From an uncultured Bacteroidales bacterium (GTDB lineage: Bacteria; Bacteroidota; Bacteroidia; Bacteroidales; P3): 64,000 nt of DNA. Every line of letters begins with the position of its first letter. Position 1 is the stretch's first letter. Position numbers and translations under genes: made by a program. Location of the stretch: assembly GCA_900316055.1 (NCBI GenBank), contig ONBK01000002.1, positions 1-64,000 of the forward strand, in the 5' to 3' direction. Below are positions 24,906-34,445 of the stretch, piece after piece. The notes beneath the pieces were generated by a model. That model searched no databases, had not been told where the DNA came from, and was given only the letters and a program-made list of their open reading frames with translations.

Positions 24906-26288
24906 TTAGGTGAAAATCCAACCGCCGTTCAAGAAACAGTTGAATAGGTAGGCTGTCCAGAAAATATTCAGTAGCAAAAGGATTCCCACAAGGGTGTATC
25001 GCAACCAAGGCTTCATCCAATGGTGGAAGAATACCATCGAGATGAGCAGTAATGTGATGATACATCCCAGAGTGCTGGTGCCCAATAGCATCGTGTGGCA
25101 GTAGACCGCCGACACCATTAGGAAGGTGGCGATAACCCATCGCCAAACTTTGGGAACGGGCTGACTTGCACAGTCGAACAGGAGGAAAAAGAAGAATGAA
25201 GTGCAGGTTAGCAGCCGCGCCTGCGAATACATGCAGCCTTTCTGGGTGAACAGAGCCAGCACGATGTTGCCGACAAAGAAAAGCACGGAAAGTATCCTGG
25301 CGGTTTGCCACTCGCGTGAGGTTTCGGTCGTCTCGTTGACTTCGTTATGACGGAGTGCGGAGAATAGTTTTGTGGCGAGCCACGCCAGCGCGGGGATGAA
25401 GAGTGTGAAAATCAACGGCCAGGTAACGCTCTTCCCCTCTACACTCCAGTCGGTGAAGGGCCAAGAGGGCAACGAAAGTTCTTTTCCCCAGAGGCCTTGA
25501 GCACTGACAAACTGGAAGGGGCTCCCGGCGCCACGCAGATGTTGAATAATTATAACAGCGAGTACGCCAGTTGCCACTGGTGCCAGATGCAGGGCTACAT
25601 TGCGGAAGAAACTCTTCCAGGTTTCCCTGTGGCGGAGACATAGCAGCAGGTCGGTAATCAGCCATGCCACCAGCAGGATATTGCTTGCGGAACGAGTCAT
25701 GGAGGCCAGCAGGAATCCGAGGAAGAAAATCCAGTAGCGCCGTTTAATGAGTCCATAGAGGCCCGTGGCGGTAGTGATGAAGAACAGGGCTTCGCTGTAA
25801 GGAATGGCAAAAATGACCAGATAGGGCATGCAGAGCGCCAACAGAAACATCCACGCCGGCATCTTGTTCCTGAAAAGAGAGGCCAATAAAGTGGCACCGA
25901 TGGCGAAGAGAAGAATGTTGAGGAGGCAAATCCCCAAAGGTGGAAGCCCTGTGGTACGCCACAGTAACGGGAAGAGAGGGAAGAAGGCATAGTCTTTCCC
26001 TTTGGGGTCATAAGGGGAACGGTAGAGGTATTCTTTGATACTATTGTAGTGGGCAGCGTCCCACATAATCATCTTGTCGTTCGTCACCTTCTCGTAAGGC
26101 TCTTCCACATTCCGTGCATTCCACGAACCGTCATCATGACGCTCCACAGCATAGGTCTTCAGCATACCTTTTACGATATCGTATGCGCTCTGTTGGCCAA
26201 GCAGGGCATGCAGCAACCCTGCGGTGACAAAGAAAAGAACCACCGCTGCTGCCAAAATCGGCATTTTCTGTTTTTGAGTTATTATCAT
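24906..26288 (-). CDS. PIG-V-like membrane glycosyltransferase
   Basis: 460 residues with about ten hydrophobic segments. The N-terminal loop MIMWDAAHYNSIKEYLYRSP followed by DYAFFPLFPLLWR matches the PIG-V/mannosyltransferase pattern (acidic residue before an aromatic-rich AFFPLFP). Such enzymes use a polyprenyl-phosphate sugar on the periplasmic side. Its ATG overlaps the stop of the upstream gene by 4 bp, so the pair is one operon. Acceptor unknown; both may modify envelope glycans or secreted proteins. Confidence 0.75.
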   Translation of the reverse strand: MIITQKQKMPILAAAVVLFFVTAGLLHALLGQQSAYDIVKGMLKTYAVERHDDGSWNARNVEEPYEKVTNDKMIMWDAAHYNSIKEYLYRSPYDPKGKDYAFFPLFPLLWRTTGLPPLGICLLNILLFAIGATLLASLFRNKMPAWMFLLALCMPYLVIFAIPYSEALFFITTATGLYGLIKRRYWIFFLGFLLASMTRSASNILLVAWLITDLLLCLRHRETWKSFFRNVALHLAPVATGVLAVIIIQHLRGAGSPFQFVSAQGLWGKELSLPSWPFTDWSVEGKSVTWPLIFTLFIPALAWLATKLFSALRHNEVNETTETSREWQTARILSVLFFVGNIVLALFTQKGCMYSQARLLTCTSFFFFLLFDCASQPVPKVWRWVIATFLMVSAVYCHTMLLGTSTLGCIITLLLISMVFFHHWMKPWLRYTLVGILLLLNIFWTAYLFNCFLNGGWIFT

Positions 26289-27958
26289 CTGTTAAAGAAG
26301 TCGTCGGCAGTTTTGTTCACCACGCTGTCGGCCACTGTGCAGAGTGATAAATCGTTGGTGCTTTCTACTCGCACAAGGCGACTCATAATGGCTTTGTAAC
26401 GCTCAAAAAACTCACTCACGGCATAGTTTTCCACCACCACATAGTCGAAGGGAAATTCCAGCGCCTTTTCAGTCAGGTGGGTCACATCCATCTGGTCCTC
26501 GCCGAACCACATCACCGAGTAGCCCTTGCGTCCCATCATCAAAAAAGGAGAGTTCTGCGGGTAGGATGCCACCGAGAGTATCTTCGCGTCGCGGCTCACG
26601 CCCACCTCGTCGAGCCATCGGTCGCTGCCCCAGTAGTGCCAAACGTTTATCTGCGCCAAATCCCAACACGAGTTGCGCTCGTCAATTTCAGTACGTGCTT
26701 CCCACACCATATGCCCACCTAGTACCACCAGCATGCCGATACCGCCTAGTGTCCACCAACGCCCTTTGGGTGAAGGTATCGAGGCTGCCAGCAGGGCCGT
26801 TATCGCCAGTGTGGGCAGCCACAGACAGTCGAGGAAGTAGTAGTTATGGTCCCGGAATTGACGCCACATGGCTACAATAAACAGAAACTCACCCAGTAGC
26901 CAGAGGACAGCGAACCAACCCAGAGGAAGCTTCTTCCCTCTTTTTTCGAGGGTGTCCTTTGGGTGAAGGTGAGAGGTGAAAGGTGAAATGTGAGAACCAA
27001 TGCGGAAATGGTGTATGGCGAGAGCGATAAGGCCTGCGGCGGCCACCACGGCTATCACAATCTGCTGCACCAGTCCGAAGTAGGAATACATGTATCTTTC
27101 CTTGACAGCCTCTACCACATTGGTCCAGTCCTCGCCATTCCTTGGAGGCATCAGTTCGCTCAGAAACAGTGTCCCGTGTTCCGCCCTCAGGTGGGCGTTC
27201 CACAGCATGTATCCGCCGATGGCGGCAAATCCTGCCACTACGGCGGGCAACTTGTTCCAGAAGGTGCTCTCTTTGCGCAGCACCCGCAGCAGTTCGAAAC
27301 CACAAACGGCCACCAGCACCACCAACTGCGAAGTGCGAACCATTGCGCCCAGCGAGAGCAATGCCACGCTGAGGTGCCAGAAGGTCATGCGCTCTTCCTG
27401 ATAGTATTTCACGTATGCCCACAATCCCGCCATTATCATGGCCAAAGCAGGGATGCTTGGGATGAAGCCTGCCATGTAATAGGCATAGACCGGCGAGGCT
27501 ATCGCCAGTAGTGTTATCCCTACCGACTTCACCCACGACCGCGTGAGCCTGCGGCAGAGCAGGAAAAAGAACCAGAGCCCTATCAGACTCACCAACAGCG
27601 TCCATGTTCTGAACACCGAGGGCTCGTAGTTTCCGCTCACACCCATCAGCAGGGCGACGATGTATTCATGTATCGGGAAATCGGCCGACGTGATGGTGGT
27701 CTCACTCGCTTCCGACCAAGTGCCGGGAAACTGTTTGTTGTAAATCATCGTCTCTGGATGGAACAGGTCGTAGCCGTTGTTCACAAATCCGTGAGCGATA
27801 GCGTACCAGTCCGACTGAGCCCAACCATGGGTGTAGGCCGGAAAGTCTTTCAGGGTGCGGCCGCAAAGTACTAGACTCAGCATAATAAAGACAATGGCAG
27901 CCACAAGGAGGCTGCCATTGTCTTTTGAGAAGAGTTTATTAATATCCGAAGATTTCAT
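26285..27958 (-). CDS. multi-pass membrane protein, glycosyltransferase-39-like
   Basis: 557 residues with about ten hydrophobic segments and a soluble C-terminal domain. A periplasmic first loop with acidic residues (THGWAQSDWYAIAHGFVNNG) and long hydrophobic helices resemble GT-C mannosyl- or oligosaccharyltransferases. An in-frame simple repeat (TGAGAGGTGAAAGGTGAAAT on the plus strand near 26965-26990) encodes the linker HISPFTSHLHP. Its 5' end overlaps the M16 peptidase by 20 bp. Confidence 0.7.
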   Translation of the reverse strand: MKSSDINKLFSKDNGSLLVAAIVFIMLSLVLCGRTLKDFPAYTHGWAQSDWYAIAHGFVNNGYDLFHPETMIYNKQFPGTWSEASETTITSADFPIHEYIVALLMGVSGNYEPSVFRTWTLLVSLIGLWFFFLLCRRLTRSWVKSVGITLLAIASPVYAYYMAGFIPSIPALAMIMAGLWAYVKYYQEERMTFWHLSVALLSLGAMVRTSQLVVLVAVCGFELLRVLRKESTFWNKLPAVVAGFAAIGGYMLWNAHLRAEHGTLFLSELMPPRNGEDWTNVVEAVKERYMYSYFGLVQQIVIAVVAAAGLIALAIHHFRIGSHISPFTSHLHPKDTLEKRGKKLPLGWFAVLWLLGEFLFIVAMWRQFRDHNYYFLDCLWLPTLAITALLAASIPSPKGRWWTLGGIGMLVVLGGHMVWEARTEIDERNSCWDLAQINVWHYWGSDRWLDEVGVSRDAKILSVASYPQNSPFLMMGRKGYSVMWFGEDQMDVTHLTEKALEFPFDYVVVENYAVSEFFERYKAIMSRLVRVESTNDLSLCTVADSVVNKTADDFFNR

Positions 27959-30854
27959 CCAGCGTGAGTTTCTTCACCTTGCCGAACTTTGCCAAGCGGT
28001 TGAAGTCGATTTCGCTCTCCTTACCGAGGATAAGGTAGGCTTTCTTCTGGCCTTTGATGTACTGCTTCTGGAAGTTCACCAGGTCGGCCATCTTCATTTT
28101 CTGGTAGGCTTCGAAGTTCTGCTTGCGCAGAGGTTCCTTCCAGCCCATCTTCTCGCACTGCAGGTAGGTGCTGATGATGTTGAACTTGGTGGTGCGGGCG
28201 GTACGGGTGCCGGCGAGAAGGGCATCCTGTGCCAGCTTGAAGTTGGCCTCGGCCTCGGGCATGTCGTTGAAGAGTTCTTCATAGGCGTCGAGGGCATCGA
28301 AGAGTTTGTCGTTCTGGGTGATGATGTTGGCGCTGTTGTAGAAATAGCCGTCCTTGCGGCCGTTGTTGGTGTAGTAGCTGCTGGCGCTGTAGGCCAGGGA
28401 ACGTTTCTCGCGCATCTCCTGGAAGACGATGGCGTTCATCGAGCCTCCGAAGTACTCGTTGAAAAGATTGACCTTCGGGAAGAGCGGGGTGCTGATTTCG
28501 GTGCCGCGGAAGTATTCGGTCATATAGGTGTTTTTAGCGTTGTAGTCGACGAAGAGCACCACATTTTCGTTGGTGGCCACGGGCTGGTAGACCTTGTTGG
28601 CAGGCACATCCTTGGTGGGTTTCACCTTGTGGATGCGGTCGACAGCGGCGGTGGCCTCTTTGAGGGTCAGCGGGCCGTAGTAGAGCACACGGTGCTTATA
28701 CTGGAAGAGGCCGTGCAAGGCGTCGGTAAGCTGCTTGGCGGTGTAGGCACGCAGCTGGGCGTCGCTCTCGACGTTGCTCTTGATGTATTCCTCACCCCAG
28801 ACGCCATAGGTGTTTAGGGCACGGAAGGCGGCACGCTGGTTGGTCTTGTTGTCGGTGCGGCTCTTGATGAGGCGTTCCACAAGCATCTGCAGGGCTTCAT
28901 CGTTGGGCTGTGCGCCAGCCATAATCTCTTCGACGAGGGTCATGGCTTTCTCCATGTTTTCGGCCAGACCGCTGACGCTCACAGTGATATACTCGTCGCT
29001 CACATGTACGCTGTAACTGCAGGCCAGCTTGTAGAACTCTTCCTGCAGTTGTTCGGCGGTGTGCTTGTCGGTGTTGAGGTATTCCATCAAGTTGGCGGCC
29101 ATGCCGATGGTCTTATCGACCGAACTGCCGAACTCAAAGCGGTACTGCAGGGTGAAGGTGCCGTTCTCGACGTTCTTCACATAGAGCACCTCGCTGCCGT
29201 TAGCGGTCTTGCCTTTCTGGAGGTCTTTCTTGAAGTTGACAAAGACGGGCTGGATGGGCTTGGCCTTGGCGGCATCGGCCTTTATCTGAGACAGGAAAGC
29301 GCTCTCGTTGTCGCGACTCACGCTGATGGGGGTGATGGCGGGTTTGACAACCTTGGCAATGGGGTCGGGGGTGTCTTGGTGCTTGAAGACAATGACGTAG
29401 TTGTTGTCCTTGCAGATGCGGTTGGCGAAGTCGACGATATCCTGTTTGGTAATCTTCTCAAGTTCATGGATTTCGTTGCACACCTTGTCCCAGGTCTGGT
29501 GCTGCACGAAGGCGTAGGCCATCTGGCTGGCGCGGCTGTTGTTGCTCTCGGCCTGCTTCATAATCTGGAGCTTCAGCTGGTTGATGCCAGCCTTGATGAG
29601 GTCGATGTCGAACTTGCCTTGCTTGAGGAGTTCTACCTGCTCGAGCAACAGGTCGCGCAGCTGACCGAGGCTCTGGCCCTGGGTTGGGCGGCCGCCGAGC
29701 ATGAAGGCGGAGTAGTCGTTCAGCGTGTAGCATCCGGCATAGGCACCGAGGCAGAGCTGCTTCTGGTTGAGGTTGAGGTCGATGAGGCCGCAGCTGCCAT
29801 TGTTGAGCACATACTCCATGGCTTGTGCCAGAAGGGCATCGCGGCTACCATTGCCCTCCTCGATGCGGAAAGCAATGGTAAGGCTCTCGGGGTCCTGGCC
29901 GTTGACGAGACGGATGATGGGGCTGGTGATGGGCTCCTCTTTCACCTTGTGGAATTCAGGGACTTTGCCGGGAACCCAACTGCCAAAGTATTTGTCGATA
30001 ATCTTGATGGCCTCGTCGGGATTGAAGTCACCAGCCATCGCAATGCACATGTTGTTAGGCACATAGTAGGTGTGGTGGAAGCGGTAGATGTTGGTCATCG
30101 AGGGATTCTTGAGGTGCTCGATGGTGCCGAGGGTGGTCTGGGTGCCGTAGGGGTGGTGGGGGAAGAGCCCGCGCATCATCTCCTCGTTGACGCGGCGGTT
30201 GTCCTGTGCCAAGCTGATGTTTTTCTCCTCGTAGACGGCTTCCAGCTCGGTGTGGAAGAGACGGAGGACAAGGTTGGGGAAGCGGTCGGCCTCCACCTTG
30301 GCCCAGGTCTCCAGCATGTTGGACGGAATGTCCTCCACGTACATGGTGTAGTCGTTGCTGGTGAAGGCGTTGGTACCATCGCTGCCGATGGCGGTCATCG
30401 ACTTGTCGTACTCGTTGGCGATGGCGATGGTTGAGGCTACGTAGCTGATACTGTCAATCTGGTGGTAAATCTCAGCACGGCGCTTGTCGTCGGTGGTCTT
30501 GCGGTAGACCTCGTAGAGGGCCTCGATTTTGTCGAGTTCCACTTTCTCGCGCTCCCAGTCGGTGGTGCCGAGCTGGTGGCTGCCCTTGAACATCATATGC
30601 TCGAGGTAGTGGGCCAGACCGGTGGTCTCAGCGGGATCATTCTTCGAACCGGCACGCACAGCGATGTAAGTCTGGATGCGTGGGGCGTCCTTGTAGACGC
30701 TCATGAACACCTTCAGGCCGTTCTTCAGCGTGTACTCGCGGACGTTCAGCGGATCGTTGGGATAGGTCTTGTACTCATACTTCTGGGCATTCACGCTGCC
30801 ACTCACGAAGAGCAGTGTCGCCATGAAGCAAAGGGTAAAAAGTGTCTTTTTCAT
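27939..30854 (-). CDS. M16 (insulinase/pitrilysin) family zinc peptidase
   Basis: 971 residues in two halves. Signal peptide MKKTLFTLCFMATLLFVSGS with cleavage after VNA. The inverted zinc motif HYLEH sits at residues 82-86 in TGLAHYLEHMMFKGSHQL; the distal acidic residue lies in TELEAVYEEKNISL. The second half (from about 520) is the inactive M16C-like domain: LQYRFEFGSSVDKT, FFNEYFGG-like NLFNEYFGGSMNAIVFQEMR, and SLAYSASSYYTNNG. It degrades peptides in the periplasm or on the surface. It is upstream of two membrane glycosyltransferases in the same direction. Confidence 0.93.
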   Translation of the reverse strand: MKKTLFTLCFMATLLFVSGSVNAQKYEYKTYPNDPLNVREYTLKNGLKVFMSVYKDAPRIQTYIAVRAGSKNDPAETTGLAHYLEHMMFKGSHQLGTTDWEREKVELDKIEALYEVYRKTTDDKRRAEIYHQIDSISYVASTIAIANEYDKSMTAIGSDGTNAFTSNDYTMYVEDIPSNMLETWAKVEADRFPNLVLRLFHTELEAVYEEKNISLAQDNRRVNEEMMRGLFPHHPYGTQTTLGTIEHLKNPSMTNIYRFHHTYYVPNNMCIAMAGDFNPDEAIKIIDKYFGSWVPGKVPEFHKVKEEPITSPIIRLVNGQDPESLTIAFRIEEGNGSRDALLAQAMEYVLNNGSCGLIDLNLNQKQLCLGAYAGCYTLNDYSAFMLGGRPTQGQSLGQLRDLLLEQVELLKQGKFDIDLIKAGINQLKLQIMKQAESNNSRASQMAYAFVQHQTWDKVCNEIHELEKITKQDIVDFANRICKDNNYVIVFKHQDTPDPIAKVVKPAITPISVSRDNESAFLSQIKADAAKAKPIQPVFVNFKKDLQKGKTANGSEVLYVKNVENGTFTLQYRFEFGSSVDKTIGMAANLMEYLNTDKHTAEQLQEEFYKLACSYSVHVSDEYITVSVSGLAENMEKAMTLVEEIMAGAQPNDEALQMLVERLIKSRTDNKTNQRAAFRALNTYGVWGEEYIKSNVESDAQLRAYTAKQLTDALHGLFQYKHRVLYYGPLTLKEATAAVDRIHKVKPTKDVPANKVYQPVATNENVVLFVDYNAKNTYMTEYFRGTEISTPLFPKVNLFNEYFGGSMNAIVFQEMREKRSLAYSASSYYTNNGRKDGYFYNSANIITQNDKLFDALDAYEELFNDMPEAEANFKLAQDALLAGTRTARTTKFNIISTYLQCEKMGWKEPLRKQNFEAYQKMKMADLVNFQKQYIKGQKKAYLILGKESEIDFNRLAKFGKVKKLTLDEIFGY

Positions 30855-30891
30855 CTTGGCAATAATTATAATTGTTTTCGATTTTCAATTC

Positions 30892-32199
30892 TCAATCCAG
30901 TTGGTATTTGCACTGGAAGCGGCGTTCGTACTCTTCTATGAGCATGGGGCGGAAGTCGGGGTGGGCTATCTGGATAAGGTCCTCGGCGCGGTGCTGCAGG
31001 GTGCGGCCTTTGAGACGCGCGATGCCGTACTCGGTGACGAGGTAGTTGACGTCGTTGCGAGTGGTGCTCACGGCAGAGCCGGGGGTAAGGAACGGCTTGA
31101 TGCGCGAGATGGTGCCGCCGGCGGCGGTGGAGGGCATGGCGATGATGCTCTTACCCTCGCGGGCCATGGAGGCACCACGCACGAAGTCAATCTGGCCGCC
31201 GATACCACTGTACTGGCGCATGCCGATGGTCTCACTGGCCACTTGTCCCATGAGGTCCACCTCGAGGCATGAGTTGATGGAGACCATGCGGTACTGCTGG
31301 GCGATAATGATGGGGTCGTTGGTGTAGTCGACAGGGTAGAGCTCGATGTCCTCGTTGCCGTCCACGAAGTTGTATAGGTCGCGGCTGCCCATGATGAAGG
31401 TGGCCACCACCTTGCCTTTGTGCATCGATTTCTTGCGGCCGTTAATGATGCCTTTCTTCATGAGGTCGGCCACGCCGTCGCTGAACATCTCGGAGTGGAT
31501 GCCGAGATCGTTTTTGTCGCCCAGTTCGGCGAGGACGGCATTGGGGATGGCGCCGATACCCAGCTGGAGGGTGGTGCCGTCGGTGACGAGGGACGCGCAG
31601 TGACGCCCGATGGCCTGTTCCACCTCCGAGGGAGCGTCGCTGTGGAGCTCGGGGAGGGGATAGGCGCAGGGGATGATATGGTCGATTTGCGACACATGGA
31701 TCATGTTGTCGCCGCCCACGAAGGGCATGAGTTCGTTGGTCTCGATGATGACGGAACGGGCGCGGCGGATGGCGGCGAGGGCGTAGTCGCAGCTCACGCC
31801 CAGCGAGCAGTAGCCCTCCTCGTTGGGAGGCGTGGCCTGGAAGATGGCCACCTCGCAGGGAATCTCGTCGCCGATCATCTCGGGCACATCGTGGAAATAA
31901 GCGGGGAAGAAGTCGCCCTCCAGGTGGTTCACGGTATCACGCGAATTGCCACTGAGGAAATTGCTCACATGGCGGAAATGACCGTAGCAGCGGGGGTGGA
32001 GCAATTCGTTGTCACCCAGTGTGGTCATGTGGAAGATAAGCACGTCGTTATACTCCTCACAGTGCTCGGCCATGGCGTGAGGCACCACGCGAGGCACTGC
32101 GGCCGCATGTCCAAGTACTACACAATCGCCATCGTGGATGTCCTTGATGGCTTTCTCCGGCGTGGAGACTTTCCTTTTGTATTCGTCTTTCCAGTTCAT
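30892..32199 (-). CDS. acetyl-CoA hydrolase/transferase family (4-hydroxybutyrate/butyrate CoA-transferase type)
   Basis: 435 residues. Class I CoA-transferase features are GDCVVLGHAAAVPRVVPHAM, DGTTLQLGIGAIPNAVLAEL, the catalytic Glu of GIHSEMFSDG near residue 236, and GGQIDFVRGASMAREGKSII. It moves CoA between acetate and butyrate/4-hydroxybutyrate-type acids. Together with ptb and vor it fits short-chain fatty-acid production. It has its own promoter (32289-32296); the last codons include an ATTTTCAATTCTCAATC simple repeat. Confidence 0.88.
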   Translation of the reverse strand: MNWKDEYKRKVSTPEKAIKDIHDGDCVVLGHAAAVPRVVPHAMAEHCEEYNDVLIFHMTTLGDNELLHPRCYGHFRHVSNFLSGNSRDTVNHLEGDFFPAYFHDVPEMIGDEIPCEVAIFQATPPNEEGYCSLGVSCDYALAAIRRARSVIIETNELMPFVGGDNMIHVSQIDHIIPCAYPLPELHSDAPSEVEQAIGRHCASLVTDGTTLQLGIGAIPNAVLAELGDKNDLGIHSEMFSDGVADLMKKGIINGRKKSMHKGKVVATFIMGSRDLYNFVDGNEDIELYPVDYTNDPIIIAQQYRMVSINSCLEVDLMGQVASETIGMRQYSGIGGQIDFVRGASMAREGKSIIAMPSTAAGGTISRIKPFLTPGSAVSTTRNDVNYLVTEYGIARLKGRTLQHRAEDLIQIAHPDFRPMLIEEYERRFQCKYQLD

Positions 32200-32288
32200 A
32201 AACAGTTATTAATAGGTCGGGTTCTTTAATTGTTTTAAATTATTGTCCTATAATCTGTTATGTATTGTTGTTCCATAGTATCGAGCTG

Positions 32289-32335
32289 CAAAGATAAGAA
32301 AAAAAAAGATATTCTATATTTTTTTTGTACTTTTG
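32289..32335. promoter_or_regulatory. divergent promoters
   Basis: Minus-strand TATCTTTG (32289-32296) serves the CoA-transferase; plus-strand TACTTTTG (32328-32335) serves the exported protein starting at 32357. The 31 bp between are A/T-rich. Confidence 0.6.
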
Positions 32336-32356
32336 CATTTCGATTTTGTGATATTT

Positions 32357-32773
32357 ATGAAGAGATATTTTTTGTTGATGTTGATGTGTTGCCTGGCAGG
32401 AGAGGCTGTAGTGCTGGCACAGGATGATAAGACGGGCAAACGTGAGCGAAAGAAAAACCTTGTGGTGAGGGAATGGAACCAGAGGCAGGGAAGCAACACC
32501 CCCTATTTAGACCATATTGCCACTTATGATGAATTGGGACGCAAGACAGAGGAAATAGAGTATGCTTCTTATGGCCAGAAAAAACGTGTGGTTTATGAGT
32601 ATGAGGGCAATAGCCTAAAATGTTTGCGAGAGATTGAATATGACCACAATAACCATGCTACCCGTATCAAAAAATTCGAATATAACGAAGACGGCACCAA
32701 AGCCAAGCAGTACAACTACAAGCCTAACGGGAAACTGGAATCGACGAAGACCTTTGAATATACGAATAAGTAG
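32357..32773 (+). CDS. small exported protein with YD-like repeats
   Basis: 138 residues from the Met at 32357; the upstream ATG at 32333 falls in the promoter box. Signal peptide MKRYFLLMLMCCLAGEAVVL, cleavage before QD. The mature part has a tandem pattern (ATYDELGRKTEEIEYASYG, VVYEYEGNSLKCLREIEYDH, FEYNEDGTKAKQYNYKPNGK) like MORN/YD-type strand repeats found in small periplasmic Bacteroidales proteins. Role unknown. It precedes the VTC gene by 16 bp. Confidence 0.65.
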   Translation: MKRYFLLMLMCCLAGEAVVLAQDDKTGKRERKKNLVVREWNQRQGSNTPYLDHIATYDELGRKTEEIEYASYGQKKRVVYEYEGNSLKCLREIEYDHNNHATRIKKFEYNEDGTKAKQYNYKPNGKLESTKTFEYTNK

Positions 32774-32789
32774 GGATTAAGGGTTTCTC

Positions 32790-33566
32790 ATGTTGAATGT
32801 CTCACATATCATGTCGCAACTCACGCAAATGGAGGCTATCGGGCTGGAGGAGATGAAGGTCGTGCGGCTGATGAACCGTGTTGACCGGAAGTATTTGGCA
32901 TCTGTCAGTCAGATGGAGATGTTGTTGGAGAGAGTGGGGGACAGTTATTATGTGCAGCATGTGAATGGAGGGGCAGTGGCTCCGTACCGCACGTTGTATT
33001 TTGATACCGACGATCTGGCGATGTACACAATGCATCACAATGAGAAATTGAATCGACAGAAATTGCGTGTGCGCACCTACCGTTCGACCGACACCACTTT
33101 TTTTGAAATCAAGAATAAAGACAACAAAGGGAGAACGAGCAAGGTGAGGATACCGATAGACTCACGCCTGTTTGATAATAGTTTAGAGATACCGGAGGTG
33201 TCTGATTTTGTGAATGGAAATACTTCTTACCCAGTGACTTCTTTGCATGCCTGTTTGGAGAATAGATTTGAGCGTATCACATTGGTGAATAAGGAGATGA
33301 AGGAACGGGTGACTCTCGATAGCGGCATCTCTTTCCATAATCGTGCCACCGGTAGAGATAGGGATATTAGTCACCTGCTTGTTGTCGAGGTGAAACATGA
33401 GGTTGGGGCTCCGATGTCCGATATCGAAAAGGCGCTGCATGAGATGCATATCCTTCCACGTCGCATGAGCAAGTATTGTATCGGTACCGCTTTGACTGAT
33501 TCGTCGGCAAAGATAAATCGTTTTAAGTCTAAGTTGCTGTATATTGATGGTTTAAGAATAAAGTAA
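32790..33566 (+). CDS. VTC-domain polyphosphate polymerase-like protein
   Basis: 258 residues. The VTC tunnel fold is suggested by VVRLMNRVDRKYLASVSQME, PYRTLYFDTDDLAMYTMHHN, KLNRQKLRVRTYRSTDTTFF and EIKNKDNKGRTSKVRIPID, with basic residues alternating as in the phosphate-binding barrel. It is immediately followed by the DUF4956 membrane gene, its usual bacterial partner. Polyphosphate synthesis is inferred from the family. An alternative start is the Met at 32811. Confidence 0.85.
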   Translation: MLNVSHIMSQLTQMEAIGLEEMKVVRLMNRVDRKYLASVSQMEMLLERVGDSYYVQHVNGGAVAPYRTLYFDTDDLAMYTMHHNEKLNRQKLRVRTYRSTDTTFFEIKNKDNKGRTSKVRIPIDSRLFDNSLEIPEVSDFVNGNTSYPVTSLHACLENRFERITLVNKEMKERVTLDSGISFHNRATGRDRDISHLLVVEVKHEVGAPMSDIEKALHEMHILPRRMSKYCIGTALTDSSAKINRFKSKLLYIDGLRIK

Positions 33567-33572
33567 AAGTAT

Positions 33573-34280
33573 ATGAATATGCCTGATTATGATCCCGAGA
33601 TTGCCCGAGAATTTATGGTGGGAGACCAGTCGATAGAGGTTTTGGATGTCCCGTTCTTTGATGGTCCCAGCCTATGGAGGATGCTCATTCTTTTTGGTGT
33701 TAATATGTTGGTGTGTTGGATAATTACCCACTTCTTCTACTATCGTAAAAGTCGTCGGCGCGATTATTATTTTACCTACATGCTTTTCAGTATGGCCATC
33801 TTCTTTATCCTTTATCAACTGCAGAATATGAAGGTGGAAGTGGGTATTGCCCTAGGCCTGTTTGGTATTTTTAGCATGATACGCTACCGCACAGAGCAGC
33901 TACCTATCCGCGAGATGACCTACCTGTTTGTGCTTATCGGCATTAGTATCATCAATGGTGCCGGGATGGCGACGAGTTACGTGTCGTTCGTTGCTGTCAA
34001 CGTGATATTTATCCTGCTGGTTTGGATATTGGAAGCAGTGGGCATGTCGAATCGCAACGCACAGAAAATCATTACCTACGAGAAGATTGAGCTGGTCAAG
34101 CCCGACCGGCGCGAGGAACTCCTTGCCGACTTGCATCAGCGCACGGGACTCGAGATTGTGAAAGTACAGGTGGGAAGTATTGATTTTTTGAAAGATACAG
34201 CATTATTGAAGGTGACTTATATCCCAGACGATCCAGAACCGAATGATATTGACATGGTGGCGAAGTTTAAGGGAAAATAA
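33573..34280 (+). CDS. DUF4956 membrane protein
   Basis: 235 residues with four hydrophobic segments (LWRMLILFGVNMLVCWIITH, YFTYMLFSMAIFFILYQL, VGIALGLFGIFSMIRYRTEQ, MTYLFVLIGISIINGAGMAT and a following one). The RYRTEQLPIREMTYLFVLIG phrase is typical of DUF4956. The C-terminal 80 residues are soluble (ELVKPDRREELLADLHQRTG). The consistent pairing with VTC genes suggests it couples polyphosphate synthesis to the membrane. Confidence 0.85.
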   Translation: MNMPDYDPEIAREFMVGDQSIEVLDVPFFDGPSLWRMLILFGVNMLVCWIITHFFYYRKSRRRDYYFTYMLFSMAIFFILYQLQNMKVEVGIALGLFGIFSMIRYRTEQLPIREMTYLFVLIGISIINGAGMATSYVSFVAVNVIFILLVWILEAVGMSNRNAQKIITYEKIELVKPDRREELLADLHQRTGLEIVKVQVGSIDFLKDTALLKVTYIPDDPEPNDIDMVAKFKGK

Positions 34281-34304
34281 ACGTCCGGAAATCAATAGAT
34301 AAAG

Positions 34305-34336
34305 AGTTATCAACCATGTGGTTTGATAACTTTTTT
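34305..34336 (+). terminator. terminator of the VTC/DUF4956 operon
   Basis: AGTTATCAA (34305-34313) pairs with TTGATAACT (34323-34331), followed by TTTTTATT. A separate perfect 14-bp palindrome GCCGTTATAACGGC lies at 34391-34404, upstream of the next gene. Confidence 0.7.
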
Positions 34337-34445
34337 ATTATATCCACGAGTGATAATAAAAAATGTGCTATTTTTACACGCTGAAAGTGTGCCGTTATAA
34401 CGGCGCAATGGTTTTGTTATCAGAAAGATGAAATAATATAGCACA

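Noticed and set aside
29004..30434. 476-codon plus-strand frame opposite the M16 peptidase
   Set aside because: Antisense shadow; Val/Gly/Leu-rich translation with no domain, and the peptidase frame has clear catalytic motifs.
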